NCBI RefSeq assembly: GCF_001308195.1
Contig: NZ_JXDF01000001.1
Coordinates: 1-64,000, forward strand
Reading direction: 5' to 3'
DNA length: 64,000 bases
Source of the DNA: Apilactobacillus kunkeei
GTDB taxonomy: Bacteria; Bacillota; Bacilli; Lactobacillales; Lactobacillaceae
Positions 46,559-56,130 of this stretch are shown here, in pieces; position 1 is the stretch's first letter; every line of letters begins with the position of its first letter. The notes beneath the pieces are model-generated. The model made no database searches and was not told the origin of the DNA. It saw only the letters and a program-made list of their open reading frames with translations. A program made the translations under genes and the position numbers.

Positions 46559-47695
46559 TATTTGTTTTATTTTCATCACGATTGGTTTTAGTAATAATGG
46601 TGCCAAAATTGTGGTTAATATGATTGAAGCGATGATTGTTGAGTAGTAATTATCTGAGATTAGATTATTTTTCAAACCGATTTCGGCAATAATTAAACCA
46701 ACTTCGCCTCGACTAATCATTCCAACACCAATTTCGGTTGCGGATAATCGAGTGAATTTAAAGAAACGAGATCCTAAATATGCTCCTAAGAACTTCGTTA
46801 TAATAGCAATAATTGATATGATCAGGAATAATGATGCGTTTTCTACGATTCCTCTTATATTCATGTTAAGACCAACGTTTACGAAGAAAATTGGAATGAA
46901 TAATAGATTACCAAGTTGATTCATTTGGTGATTAACTGATTTTTTATAATTAGTCTGTCCGACTAATATTCCAGCGAAGAATGCTCCAGTAATTGCGCTG
47001 ATTTGAACGTGTTCTGCCAAAGCGGATAATGATAAACAAGCGATTAAAGCAACTATTGGTGCCAATGTAGGAGTAAGTTTAATTTTGAATTTTTTGACTA
47101 AGATGAATAAAATCCAAACGAAAATAAAGAATCCAATTTGCATTAATATCAAAAGGATAATGTTTGGCTTTCCCTTTGATGAGCTACCGCTGGTAAATGT
47201 AATAACAATGCTTAACAGTAAAATTGAAAGAATATCATCTGCCACTGCGGCACCTAAGATTGTTACGCCTGGTTTTGTATTTAGGGCATTCATGGACTTC
47301 AGTACGGCGACTGAGATTGATACCGATGTTGCAGCGAAAATAACGCCAATGAATAGACTTTCGATATTTGATAAAGCAAATAACTTACTTGTGTAAAAAA
47401 TACTGACGACCGGGAAAATAATCCCCATTATGGCCACGACAATGCTTGGCTTGAAATATTTTTTGAGTAGTTTTAAATCACTTTCTAAACCGGCGATAAA
47501 CATTAATAAGATAACGCCTAATTCAGCCAATGACGAGATTAAGTTCGTTGGTTTCACGAGGTTTAAAATTGCTGGACCGATTATGATACCAGCCACCAGT
47601 TGGCCAACTACTGATGGCAGGTTCGTTTTAGAAAATATTTTTCCGATAATCAGAGCAGCTAATAGAATGATGGAGATTGATAAGATGTAATCCAC
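46556..47695 (-). CDS. Cation:proton antiporter, CPA2/KefB-like (second paralogue)
   Basis: A 379-residue paralogue of the 41147-42301 product. It has LPSVVGQLVAGIIIGPAILNL, GAAVADDILSILLLSI with the transport Asp pair, GAFFAGILVGQTNYKKSV and GVGMISRGEVGLIIAEIG. About 12 helices are predicted and there is no RCK domain. Two such antiporters within 6 kb suggest roles in pH or Na+/K+ homeostasis, but which ion each moves is unknown. The 222-base gap before the next promoter shows nothing clear. Confidence 0.88.
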   Translation of the reverse strand: MDYILSISIILLAALIIGKIFSKTNLPSVVGQLVAGIIIGPAILNLVKPTNLISSLAELGVILLMFIAGLESDLKLLKKYFKPSIVVAIMGIIFPVVSIFYTSKLFALSNIESLFIGVIFAATSVSISVAVLKSMNALNTKPGVTILGAAVADDILSILLLSIVITFTSGSSSKGKPNIILLILMQIGFFIFVWILFILVKKFKIKLTPTLAPIVALIACLSLSALAEHVQISAITGAFFAGILVGQTNYKKSVNHQMNQLGNLLFIPIFFVNVGLNMNIRGIVENASLFLIISIIAIITKFLGAYLGSRFFKFTRLSATEIGVGMISRGEVGLIIAEIGLKNNLISDNYYSTIIASIILTTILAPLLLKPIVMKIKQI

Positions 47696-47894
47696 TAAAT
47701 CTTCCTTTCGTTTTGTTTACGGAGATTATAAACATAGATTGAAATCCTGTAAATATCGGCTGATTTAGTTCTATAAATATGAAGAAAGATGAACTATTTA
47801 GACTGAAAAATTGGCTATTTGTCTTAATTTATCAGTATGTTGAGCAATATTTAGAAAATATTTTTAAATTTTGGTAAATAATTCCCCACAAATA

Positions 47895-47974
47895 TTGAAA
47901 AGCTTTATCTATAAACTATGATGAAGATAAAAACAGACGAGGGGGAGAAGTCCACGCTACGTGGACAAACGGTT
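47895..47974 (+). promoter_or_regulatory. Promoter and structured leader of the CPBP protease gene
   Basis: TTGAAA (47895-47900), a 16-base spacer and TATGAT (47917-47922). The transcript then carries GGGGGAGAAG (47941-47950). A tight hairpin follows, GTCCACG-CTA-CGTGGAC (47950-47966), with the ATG at 47975. The hairpin would bring the ribosome site and the ATG to normal spacing when folded. Confidence 0.55.
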
Positions 47975-48619
47975 ATGACAATTTTAAAACGAGTATTAAT
48001 TTTATTCGGATTATTGATTCTGTCACCATTTGTGGGATTGATTTCTTACCCGCTTAATTCTTTTCGCGGCGGCAACTTTCTAGCGTTAATCTTCCAAGTT
48101 ATTTTCGCCATTGTAGTTGTCATTGGGGTAACAATCATTCTATACAGATGGTTGATCAAAGAAAAGTTCATCAGATTGTTTAAGGATAGTCATTTTTCCA
48201 AGAAACTGATAGTTTATACCATTGAAATGATTGTGGTCGTTGTTTTATTAATGTTGATGAGTGGTACGCCTAACGGGACGATTTATCAAAAACTGGTGCA
48301 CATGACTAGTTTTACAGACGTTAGACTCCAATACTTCTTCATTATCATTAGTGTGATTTTGGCGCCAATTGTCGAAGAATTCTACTTTAGAGGCCTAATA
48401 TTCACCTACGTTAAGAAGACAACTAACCTAACCACAGCACTAATCATCTCATCGCTATTTTTTGGATTGGCTCATTCACTATTCAATCCATTTATCTTCA
48501 TTACACATGCGATTGTAGCTATTTTCATCGGGTTAGCCAGAAATAAATCAAACGGAATCATCGCGCCAATTATCATGCACATGATTTGGAACTTATTAAT
48601 ATTCTTAATGATCCTATAG
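47975..48619 (+). CDS. CPBP-family (CAAX-like) intramembrane metalloprotease
   Basis: A 214-residue membrane protein with about six helices. The three Abi/CPBP motifs are present: EEFYFRG (motif 1, EExxxR), FGLAHS (FxxxH) and HMIWN. Family members act in membrane proteolysis, bacteriocin immunity or unknown roles. ATG 47975 is preferred, because the upstream ATGs at 47918 and 47921 overlap the promoter -10. A less likely alternative is an in-frame ACG at 47954. Confidence 0.82.
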   Translation: MTILKRVLILFGLLILSPFVGLISYPLNSFRGGNFLALIFQVIFAIVVVIGVTIILYRWLIKEKFIRLFKDSHFSKKLIVYTIEMIVVVVLLMLMSGTPNGTIYQKLVHMTSFTDVRLQYFFIIISVILAPIVEEFYFRGLIFTYVKKTTNLTTALIISSLFFGLAHSLFNPFIFITHAIVAIFIGLARNKSNGIIAPIIMHMIWNLLIFLMIL

Positions 48620-48653
48620 AAAAAGCATCCTGAAATAAATCGGGATGCTTTTT
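48620..48653 (+). terminator. Terminator after the CPBP gene
   Basis: AAAAAGCATCC pairs with GGATGCTTTTTT, with the inner pairs TGA/CG less certain. Confidence 0.85.
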
Positions 48654-48671
48654 TATTTGTAAGAAACAACA

Positions 48672-48703
48672 AAAAAAGACATCGCCTAAGCGATGTCTTT
48701 TTA
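48672..48703 (-). terminator. Terminator after tRNA-Lys
   Basis: AAAAAGACATCGC and GCGATGTCTTTTT flank CTAA, with T residues on the minus strand. Confidence 0.88.
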
Positions 48704-48710
48704 TCAGTTA

Positions 48711-48783
48711 TGGGCAGTCAGGGGATCGAACCCTGGACCCACGGATTAAGAGTCCGTTGCTCTGCCAGCTGAGCTAACTGCCC
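48711..48783 (-). tRNA. tRNA-Lys (anticodon CUU)
   Basis: A 73-nt cloverleaf on the minus strand. The acceptor arms GGGCAGT and ACTGCCC carry discriminator A, the anticodon loop is CTCTTAA, and GGTTCGATCC forms the T loop. CCA is not encoded. A good promoter lies upstream and a terminator downstream, so it is expressed alone. Confidence 0.97.
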
Positions 48784-48820
48784 AAAATATTTATCTGTTG
48801 GCTATCAACCAACAAAAACT

Positions 48821-48849
48821 ATAATACCATGTTGGAGTAAGGATTGCAA
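48821..48849 (-). promoter_or_regulatory. Promoter of tRNA-Lys
   Basis: On the minus strand, TTGCAA (48849-48844), a 17-base spacer and extended -10 TGG-TATTAT (TATTAT at 48826-48821). Confidence 0.75.
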
Positions 48850-49019
48850 CACCTTTTTTAAAATTAATTAACAAGATGTTTATCAATTCCTTGCCTCAAA
48901 TCAACGATATTTATAATAGCATGATAATTATTATTTTGACAACCCCTAATTTTTGAAAAGTGTCGTACTTTAAATCTTCATTGCAAGAACATTACGTTTA
49001 GAAAACAAAAGTCCAAGCG

Positions 49020-49028
49020 TGTTATAAT
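49020..49028 (+). promoter_or_regulatory. Extended -10 promoter of the wal operon
   Basis: TG-T-TATAAT (49020-49028) lies 119 bases upstream of walR, without a recognisable -35. The rest of the gap 48850-49146 shows no gene. Confidence 0.5.
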
Positions 49029-49146
49029 GTAGTAAGTTAACGGTTTAAAAATAGATAAAAGTATAACTATCCTTGAAGTGATAGTATTTCGTTAACATTT
49101 ACATGAACAAAAAACAAATCAATTCCTGTTAAGGAGATAGAATATT

Positions 49147-49854
49147 ATGGCAAAAATTTTAGTTGTAGATGATGAAAAACCGATCACAGATATTGAAAAA
49201 TTTAATTTAGAAAAAGAAGGATACGACGTTGTAGTCGCATATGATGGGGAAGAAGCACTTCAAAAAGTTGAAGAAGAATCCCCTGATTTGATTATCCTAG
49301 ATTTAATGTTGCCTAAGGTTGATGGACTAGAAGTGGCTAGAGAAGTCAGAAAGACTCGCGATATGCCAATTATCATGGTAACAGCTAAAGATTCTGAACT
49401 GGATAAGGTCCTAGGACTTGAATTGGGTGCTGATGACTATGTTACTAAACCATTCTCAAACCGAGAATTAGTTGCTCGTGTTAAGGCTAATTTGCGTCGT
49501 CAATCAAGCAACGACAATGGACAAGTTTCAGATAATGAAAACAAGGACATCAAGATTGGTGACTTAGTAATTCATCCAGAAGCTTACACCGTTACAAAAC
49601 GTGGTGAAAATATCGAATTAACTCACCGTGAATTCGAATTGCTACATTACTTAGCTCAACATATTGGTCAAGTAATGACTAGAGAACATTTGCTACAAAC
49701 GGTTTGGGGTTACGACTACTTTGGTGATGTTCGTACAGTTGATGTTACTGTTCGTCGTCTAAGAGAAAAGGTTGAAGACAACCCAAGTCACCCAATCTGG
49801 CTAATCACAAGACGTGGGGTAGGATACTACCTACGCAACTCAGAACAAGAATAA
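49147..49854 (+). CDS. walR: Response regulator WalR
   Basis: The essential OmpR-type regulator of cell-wall metabolism. The 235 residues comprise a receiver domain with phosphoacceptor D52 ([10 protein letters not shown]) and K101-region TKPF, and a C-terminal winged helix ([51 protein letters not shown]). AAGGAG precedes the ATG. First gene of walRKHIJ-htrA. Confidence 0.97.
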   Translation: MAKILVVDDEKPITDIEKFNLEKEGYDVVVAYDGEEALQKVEEESPDLIILDLMLPKVDGLEVAREVRKTRDMPIIMVTAKDSELDKVLGLELGADDYVTKPFSNRELVARVKANLRRQSSNDNGQVSDNENKDIKIGDLVIHPEAYTVTKRGENIELTHREFELLHYLAQHIGQVMTREHLLQTVWGYDYFGDVRTVDVTVRRLREKVEDNPSHPIWLITRRGVGYYLRNSEQE

Positions 49855-49880
49855 TCGACAGAACTAAGGAGTAGTTTGCG

Positions 49881-51737
49881 GTGAATAGTAAGATTAAGTA
49901 TTTTCAATCAATTCATTTTAAAATTGCGCTTGTGCTTGCGCTAATCTTATTGGTGACCCTAGAAATTGTTGGGGCCGTTTTTGTTAACCAATTGGAAAAC
50001 AAGAATATGGCTTCATTTAAAAAACAAGTTCAGGTTCCTACTTACGTAAACACAACCTTAACGAATGAGCTTTCTAGCTCTAATATTGCCAATGCCAATG
50101 TAAAAATTAAGTCATTATTATCTAATATTGATAGTAACAACTACACCGAAATTAAGGTTGTTGATGCTAAGAACACTATTCGTGGTACTAATGAAGTTGG
50201 TGATCAAAGCTCAGTCGGCCAAAAAAACTTTAGAACAGATATTAAAAACGCGATTATTAACCGTCGTTCATCTAGTTCAATTACTAGTAACCCGGGCGAT
50301 AGTTCGCGTTATTATACTATTATCACACCGCTAATCAAGAGTAGTAATAACGAATTAGTCGGTGTTGTTTATGTGCACGCTAATTTAAATACCGTTTATA
50401 ACGAAATTAACCAAATCACGGTTATTTACGTTGTTGCTGCAATGGTTGCCATCCTATCTGGTTTGTTAATTTCCATTGTTATTTCAAAGGCGATTACTAA
50501 ACCCATTGATGAAATGAAGAAACAAACATTACAAATTGCCCGTGGGGACTACTCCGGTCAAGTTCACGTGTACGGACGTGATGAATTGGGTCAACTTGCC
50601 AATGCGGTTAACAACCTTTCTGTTAAGGTTGAAGAATCCCAAGAATCAACTGAATCAGAACGTCAAAGACTGGATTCCGTCCTAACCAACATGACCGATG
50701 GGGTTATTGCGACTGACCGTCGTGGATACGTCATCATCATGAATGATGAAGCGGCTAGTTTCCTAGAAACCACTGAAAAAGATGCACTCGGGAACTCCAT
50801 TTTAGACATTTTGGATATCAGAAAAGAATACAGTCTACGTGACTTAATCGAAAACCCCGATGAAACCATCATCGACCGTTCAGATAAGGATCATGACTTA
50901 ATCTTGCACGCTCACTTCTCACTAATTCAAAGAGACTCTGGTTTCGTATCAGGGCTAGTCTGTGTGCTACACGATGTTACCGAACAACAAAAGATTGATA
51001 ATGACCGTAAGGAATTCGTTTCAAACGTTTCTCACGAATTAAGAACACCATTAACTAGTGTTCACTCATACATTGAAGCCTTACAAGATGGTGCCTGGAA
51101 GGATCCAGAAATCGCACCTAACTTTTTGAAGGTTACCCAAGAAGAAACCGACCGTATGATTCGAATGATTAACGACCTATTAACCTTGTCTAGAATGGAT
51201 TCTGGAACCCAAAAGATTGATAAGGAACTAGTTAATATCACTGAATTATTCAACTATATCTTGAACCGATTCGACATGATTATTAAGTCAGATGACAACA
51301 ATAGCGAAAAGCCTAATAAGCACTACCGCATTGAACGTCATTTCACTAAACAAGACCTATGGGTAGAAGTCGATACTGATAGATTTACTCAAGTAATCGA
51401 TAACCTAATGAACAACGCCATCAAGTATTCTCCTGATGGGGGAGTGATTACTTGTTCACTATACAAGACCAAGCACAGCGTTATCTTAAGCGTTAGAGAC
51501 CAAGGTTTGGGAATTCCTAGAAGTTCCATTCCACACATTTTTGATCGTTTCTACCGTGTTGATAAGGCGCGTTCTAGAGCTCAAGGTGGAACTGGTCTTG
51601 GATTAGCAATTTCCAAAGAAGTGGTCGAAGCACTTGGCGGTAAGATTTGGGTAGAAAGTACCGAAAATAGAGGTTCTACTTTCTACATCTCACTACCATA
51701 CGAACCAATCGAGGAGGACTTATGGGATGAAGATTAA
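49881..51737 (+). CDS. walK: Sensor histidine kinase WalK
   Basis: A 618-residue kinase. Membrane helices at about 14-36 and 180-201 enclose an extracellular PAS-like domain. HAMP follows at about 202-254, then PAS at about 262-370, HisKA with H385 (SNVSHELRTPLTS), and the ATPase domain (NLMNNAIKYSPDGG, DQGLGIPRSS, GGTGLGLAIS). GTG at 49881 follows AAGGAG. Its end overlaps walH by 11 bases. Confidence 0.97.
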   Translation: MNSKIKYFQSIHFKIALVLALILLVTLEIVGAVFVNQLENKNMASFKKQVQVPTYVNTTLTNELSSSNIANANVKIKSLLSNIDSNNYTEIKVVDAKNTIRGTNEVGDQSSVGQKNFRTDIKNAIINRRSSSSITSNPGDSSRYYTIITPLIKSSNNELVGVVYVHANLNTVYNEINQITVIYVVAAMVAILSGLLISIVISKAITKPIDEMKKQTLQIARGDYSGQVHVYGRDELGQLANAVNNLSVKVEESQESTESERQRLDSVLTNMTDGVIATDRRGYVIIMNDEAASFLETTEKDALGNSILDILDIRKEYSLRDLIENPDETIIDRSDKDHDLILHAHFSLIQRDSGFVSGLVCVLHDVTEQQKIDNDRKEFVSNVSHELRTPLTSVHSYIEALQDGAWKDPEIAPNFLKVTQEETDRMIRMINDLLTLSRMDSGTQKIDKELVNITELFNYILNRFDMIIKSDDNNSEKPNKHYRIERHFTKQDLWVEVDTDRFTQVIDNLMNNAIKYSPDGGVITCSLYKTKHSVILSVRDQGLGIPRSSIPHIFDRFYRVDKARSRAQGGTGLGLAISKEVVEALGGKIWVESTENRGSTFYISLPYEPIEEDLWDED

Positions 51738-53025
51738 ATATTTTATACTACCAGCATTATTAACGATTGCAGTTGTAGTTAGTTTTGCCCTTTCTGCCTC
51801 CATTTTGATTAACCCGGCTCACTACGACCGTTCAAGTCAAAAGGTTTCTACGCAAAGTAGTCAGATTGATGCTAAACCAATGTCGACAATCTACTCACCA
51901 ACTCAGGTGATTAGAACCAAGGACTCTGGTAAGCAATACGTTCTAACCAACCAATCAGTTAACTTAACCACCGAAATTGGCCAACAAATGAACAACTATA
52001 AGGATCCTAAGTTTACAGAGGTAAAGAGTAATGAAGAAAGTTACCTTAAGTATCTAAATAAAGATGATTCTGTCATGCTAAACTATCCGGATGCTTTGAA
52101 CCTAAAGATTGTTAGCCAATACATTAGTAAGAGTTTTAAATCATTACCTAACGTTTCAATCAATCGAATTGTGATTCCGTTTGACGACAGTAATGATATT
52201 TACCTATTTTCGGACCACAACTACAAGGTCTACAAGGTTCACGTCTCAGATACTAACGTGAAGGGAATTCAAAAGGTTATCGAGGATAACGTCAGAGCAA
52301 TTCCCGTTAAGATGAAGATGATTAGCCACACTCCATTTATTGATTTCTATAAATCATTTACCATGCCTCAATATGGATACTTGATTAATCGAACTTCACA
52401 AAATTACTACGTGACAAGACTGCTATCAGACTCACAAGATATCAGTGTCAAACGTCACCGTAGCTCAACTGTATACAATGACGAAAATTCCCGCCAGTTG
52501 TCGTTTTCAAACGATGGCGAGGTTAACTACTACGATAGTCATCCTGGTAATATTTCTACCAATATGACCCAATTCTTGAAGGATTCATATCAAAATATTT
52601 CCCAACTACTAGTCAGCGATACCTTAGCCAACATTCGTTTCTTCGATTACGATGCTAAGAATTCAAGTGTTGTCTACAGAAACTACGTTGAAGGTTTCCC
52701 AATCTTCGATCAAACTCCTTACGGGGCAATCGAAATGAGACTGGTTGATAATACTTCCTTGAAGTACAACTTCTCACTAAATACCCTTCAAATCCCGGTA
52801 CCAACTGGACGTAAGGATACTAAACTAATTACTACCGACGAACTATTGAACAGCCTACGTAATCACGGATACAATTCCGACAAGATTACAGACATCGAGT
52901 TGGCTTACCAATGGAGTAATACCAAGTCTTCTGACATCTTGATTACACTACAACCAACATGGTTTGTTAAATATAACGGTAAGTACATGAATTACACCCA
53001 AATGTTATCAAGGGGACCACAATAA
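51727..53025 (+). CDS. walH: WalK regulator WalH (YycH)
   Basis: A 432-residue protein with one N-terminal membrane helix (LLTIAVVVSFALSASILI) and a large extracellular part (QVIRTKDSGKQYVLTN, FPIFDQTPYGAIEMRL). Its place after walK and its architecture identify it. YycH modulates WalK through the membrane together with YycI. GGAGG precedes the ATG within the walK end. Confidence 0.92.
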   Translation: MKIKYFILPALLTIAVVVSFALSASILINPAHYDRSSQKVSTQSSQIDAKPMSTIYSPTQVIRTKDSGKQYVLTNQSVNLTTEIGQQMNNYKDPKFTEVKSNEESYLKYLNKDDSVMLNYPDALNLKIVSQYISKSFKSLPNVSINRIVIPFDDSNDIYLFSDHNYKVYKVHVSDTNVKGIQKVIEDNVRAIPVKMKMISHTPFIDFYKSFTMPQYGYLINRTSQNYYVTRLLSDSQDISVKRHRSSTVYNDENSRQLSFSNDGEVNYYDSHPGNISTNMTQFLKDSYQNISQLLVSDTLANIRFFDYDAKNSSVVYRNYVEGFPIFDQTPYGAIEMRLVDNTSLKYNFSLNTLQIPVPTGRKDTKLITTDELLNSLRNHGYNSDKITDIELAYQWSNTKSSDILITLQPTWFVKYNGKYMNYTQMLSRGPQ

Positions 53026-53042
53026 GATAGGAGGAAAGCTAC

Positions 53043-53870
53043 ATGGACTTTAAAAAGATACAAATCATTTTCTTGATTATCTTCGTGATGATTGATGTCT
53101 TCTTATTCTCTTTATTCAGAGAAAACTCACATCTTCAAACCGAAAACAGTAATCAAGGTAGTGATACCGAAATCATTAAGCAAATGCAAAATGATCAAAT
53201 CACTGTAGCACCTAAACTATCTACAAGTGGTCAAACCGGATACTATTTATCCGCAGTCAACGATGACACTTTAAACAACGACGTCAATAAGTTATCTAAC
53301 CAAAAGGTGACTTACGCCAATCACATCTTAAGAAGTACTTTCAAACGACCAATCGGTCTATATTCCGGCGATTACCGTGATATCTTAGACAAGTTGATGA
53401 AGAAATCCACCTTCGTTTCACACGGGACGGAATATGAATACAATTCTGATTTATCTACCAAGAACAGTATTGTGTACTCACAAAAGACATCTGACGGATT
53501 GCTTTATGGTACAAAACACGGTCAGATTACCTTCGACATTAGTAGTGACCATCTACTAGAAGGATATACGCAAAGTTACATGAATGATGTCAGCATTTTG
53601 CGTGAAAAAACCGACATCATTTCACCAGCTAAGGCTTTAGTATGGTTATACCAATACAACGAAATCCCTGATAACTCAAAGATTAAATGGGTTCGCTTGT
53701 ACTACACCCAATTACTATCAATTAAGAACAATATTGTTTTAATTCCAACTTGGGTAATTGGATACACCACTTCAGATTCCTCTTCAGTAGTAGCTAAGAG
53801 AATCAATGCCTTTAACGGTGCCATCTTGGACGGCAGTAGCTCGACTCAATCGGCTACCCAATCGAATTAG
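53043..53870 (+). CDS. walI: WalK regulator WalI (YycI)
   Basis: A 275-residue protein with an N-terminal membrane helix (IQIIFLIIFVMIDVFLFSLF, the typical YycI start) and an extracellular YycI domain (ALVWLYQYNEIPDNSKI, PTWVIGYTT). It follows walH by 17 bases, with AGGAGG at the start. Confidence 0.92.
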   Translation: MDFKKIQIIFLIIFVMIDVFLFSLFRENSHLQTENSNQGSDTEIIKQMQNDQITVAPKLSTSGQTGYYLSAVNDDTLNNDVNKLSNQKVTYANHILRSTFKRPIGLYSGDYRDILDKLMKKSTFVSHGTEYEYNSDLSTKNSIVYSQKTSDGLLYGTKHGQITFDISSDHLLEGYTQSYMNDVSILREKTDIISPAKALVWLYQYNEIPDNSKIKWVRLYYTQLLSIKNNIVLIPTWVIGYTTSDSSSVVAKRINAFNGAILDGSSSTQSATQSN

Positions 53871-53891
53871 AATTTTAGAAAGAGGATCAAA

Positions 53892-54704
53892 ATGAACAAC
53901 GAAGCAGACGATATGAAAATTAGTGTTTTATCCAGTGGAAGTGGGGGCAATGTAACCTACATTGAAACTAATCAACATAAAATACTGCTAGACGCTGGTT
54001 TGAGCGGTGTCAGAATCGAAAGATTGATGAAGTCAATTAACCGTTCAATGAAGGATGTCGACATGTTGTTGGTTTCCCATGAACATACCGACCATAGTAA
54101 GGCGGTCGGTGTATTGGCCAGACGTTACCCACAAATCAACGTCTACGCAAACCAACCAACATGGGATGCAATGCATGAAACCATCGGAGAAATTCCAAAC
54201 GAACAAAAGAATATCTTCCCACCAAACATGGTAATGAACTTTGGTGACATCGATATCGAAAGTTTTGCCGTTTCTCATGATGCTGCGCAAGCACAATTCT
54301 ACGATTTTCATCATCACAATAAGAGCTTCGTTGTCCTAACCGATACCGGATACATTTCAGATCACATCTTTGGTGTTATCAATAACGCCAATGCCTATGT
54401 TTTGGAATGTAACCACGACGTTGAAATGCTTAGAAGTGGGGAATACCCATGGTCATTGAAGCAACGTATCATGAGTGATGAGGGCCATTTATCTAACGAA
54501 GATGGTGCTAACTCACTAATGGAATGTATCGGATATGACACAAAACGCATATTTATCGGGCACAGAAGCCATCACAACAACGTGAAGGAATTAGCCCATC
54601 TAACTGTCGCATCCATGTTAGAAGAAAACGATTTTGGTGTAGGCACCGATTTTGATTTATTGGATACCGATGTTGAAAAGGCATCTAAATTATTTACACT
54701 TTAG
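53892..54704 (+). CDS. walJ: Metallo-beta-lactamase-fold exonuclease WalJ (YycJ/VicX)
   Basis: A 270-residue cytoplasmic metallo-hydrolase. The signature HEHTDHSKAVGVLARRY holds the metal ligands; DTGYISDHI and IGHRSHHN hold others. Homologues have 5'-3' exonuclease activity in mismatch repair. The ATG used (53892) follows AGAGGATC; an internal ATG at 53913 (MKISVLSSGSGGN) matches the usual family start and is an alternative. Confidence 0.92.
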   Translation: MNNEADDMKISVLSSGSGGNVTYIETNQHKILLDAGLSGVRIERLMKSINRSMKDVDMLLVSHEHTDHSKAVGVLARRYPQINVYANQPTWDAMHETIGEIPNEQKNIFPPNMVMNFGDIDIESFAVSHDAAQAQFYDFHHHNKSFVVLTDTGYISDHIFGVINNANAYVLECNHDVEMLRSGEYPWSLKQRIMSDEGHLSNEDGANSLMECIGYDTKRIFIGHRSHHNNVKELAHLTVASMLEENDFGVGTDFDLLDTDVEKASKLFTL

Positions 54705-54762
54705 TTTGATTTAAGATTATTTAATATAATAAGATTAATAAAATTGATAGGGGGAAAACCTT

Positions 54763-55977
54763 ATGAAAAAAAGTGACCGATTTGTCTTAAAAACAGGATT
54801 AATTGCCTTAGTGGCTGGACTATTGGGTGGAGGAATCGCATACGGTGGTGCGAGCTTGTTGCAAAGCACAGGTGTCGACGTTGCCGTACCTGCAGGTTCT
54901 AACGCCGGGGGCACAGCCTCAACATCAAATTTAAAAGTTAACGTGCAATCACAATCAGAAAAAGCATACCAAGCTGTTAAGAATTCAGTTGTTTCTGTAA
55001 TCAACCTAAAATCAACTAGTTCAAGCTCATTTGATTCAATGCTAGGGAAGAGTTCTAGCAAACTAGAAGCTAACAGTGAAGGTTCTGGTGTGATTTACAA
55101 GAAGAGCGGTAACGCCGCATACATCGTAACTAACAACCACGTTGTTTCCGGAGCTTCAGCAATTCAAGTGCTATTAAGCAATGGTAAACAACTAGAAGCC
55201 AAGGTTGTTGGTACTGATAGTGTGACCGACTTAGCCGTATTGAAGATTAACGGAAGCATGATCAAATCAGTCGCTTCATTTGGTAACTCTGACAACATTA
55301 AGGTTGGTGAAACCTCTCTAGCAATTGGTTCACCACTAGGTTCTGCCTACGCTTCTTCACTAACTCAAGGAATCATTTCTGCTAAGAAACGTGAAGTGCC
55401 ATTGACTGGTTCAAATGGTCAAGCAACAGGTAACACCGCCACAGTTATCCAAACTGATACTGCAATCAACCCCGGTAACTCAGGTGGTCCATTGATTAAC
55501 TTGGCTGGTCAAGTTATCGGAATTAACTCAATGAAATTAGCTTCTGATAGTGAAGGTACCAGTGTTGAAGGAATTGGTTTCGCTATTCCAAGTAATGAAG
55601 TGGTTAAGATTATCAACCAACTAGTTAAGAACGGAAAGATTGAACGTCCAGCCCTTGGAATTCAATATGTTGACTTAACTAACATTGCCGTTAGCCAACA
55701 AAAATCAATCCTAAAACTACCATCATCCGTTGAAAACGGGGTAGTGGTTTACACAGTTACTAAGAATAGTCCTGCTGAAAACGCCGGATTGAAGAAATAC
55801 GACGTGATTGTTGAACTTGCTGGTAAGAAGATTTCTAGCCAAGATGAAGTTAAGAACATTCTATACAGTCAAAAACTTGGATCAACAGTAAGTATCAAGT
55901 ATTACCGTGATGGAAAGCTAAAGACTGGAACCATTAAGTTGACGGAAAGTACTTCTCAATTGAAAATCAATCAATAA
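54763..55977 (+). CDS. htrA: Serine protease HtrA/DegP
   Basis: A membrane-anchored quality-control protease facing outside. The 404 residues have a helix at about 11-33 and a Ser/Gly linker. The trypsin-like domain carries triad H126 (TNNHVVSG), D156 (VTDLAVL) and S240 (NPGNSGGPL), and one PDZ domain (about 300-395) follows. AGGGGG precedes the ATG. It lies 58 bases after walJ, the common arrangement in lactobacilli, and ends at a terminator. Confidence 0.96.
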   Translation: MKKSDRFVLKTGLIALVAGLLGGGIAYGGASLLQSTGVDVAVPAGSNAGGTASTSNLKVNVQSQSEKAYQAVKNSVVSVINLKSTSSSSFDSMLGKSSSKLEANSEGSGVIYKKSGNAAYIVTNNHVVSGASAIQVLLSNGKQLEAKVVGTDSVTDLAVLKINGSMIKSVASFGNSDNIKVGETSLAIGSPLGSAYASSLTQGIISAKKREVPLTGSNGQATGNTATVIQTDTAINPGNSGGPLINLAGQVIGINSMKLASDSEGTSVEGIGFAIPSNEVVKIINQLVKNGKIERPALGIQYVDLTNIAVSQQKSILKLPSSVENGVVVYTVTKNSPAENAGLKKYDVIVELAGKKISSQDEVKNILYSQKLGSTVSIKYYRDGKLKTGTIKLTESTSQLKINQ

Positions 55978-56009
55978 CACGCAATAATTTGAAAAAATTT
56001 TAAGTTATG

Positions 56010-56044
56010 AAAACGCTGACATGCTGGACATTGTCAGCGTTTTG
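56010..56044 (+). terminator. Terminator after htrA
   Basis: AAAACGCTGACA and TGTCAGCGTTTT are perfect 12-bp arms around a 10-base loop. Confidence 0.85.
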
Positions 56045-56130
56045 GCGTTTTTAAGGGGTTGTATTTAATCTAAATAAGATGTATAAATTTATATATTGGA
56101 TTTTAAATTGATAAATAAAAGGAGTTTTTC

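Noticed and set aside
47918-47923. ATG ATG at 47918 as CPBP protease start
   Set aside because: It overlaps the TATGAT -10 and has no ribosome site.
48935-48941. TTGACA as -35 of the wal operon
   Set aside because: No -10 at a proper distance; an extended -10 at 49020-49028 is closer to walR.
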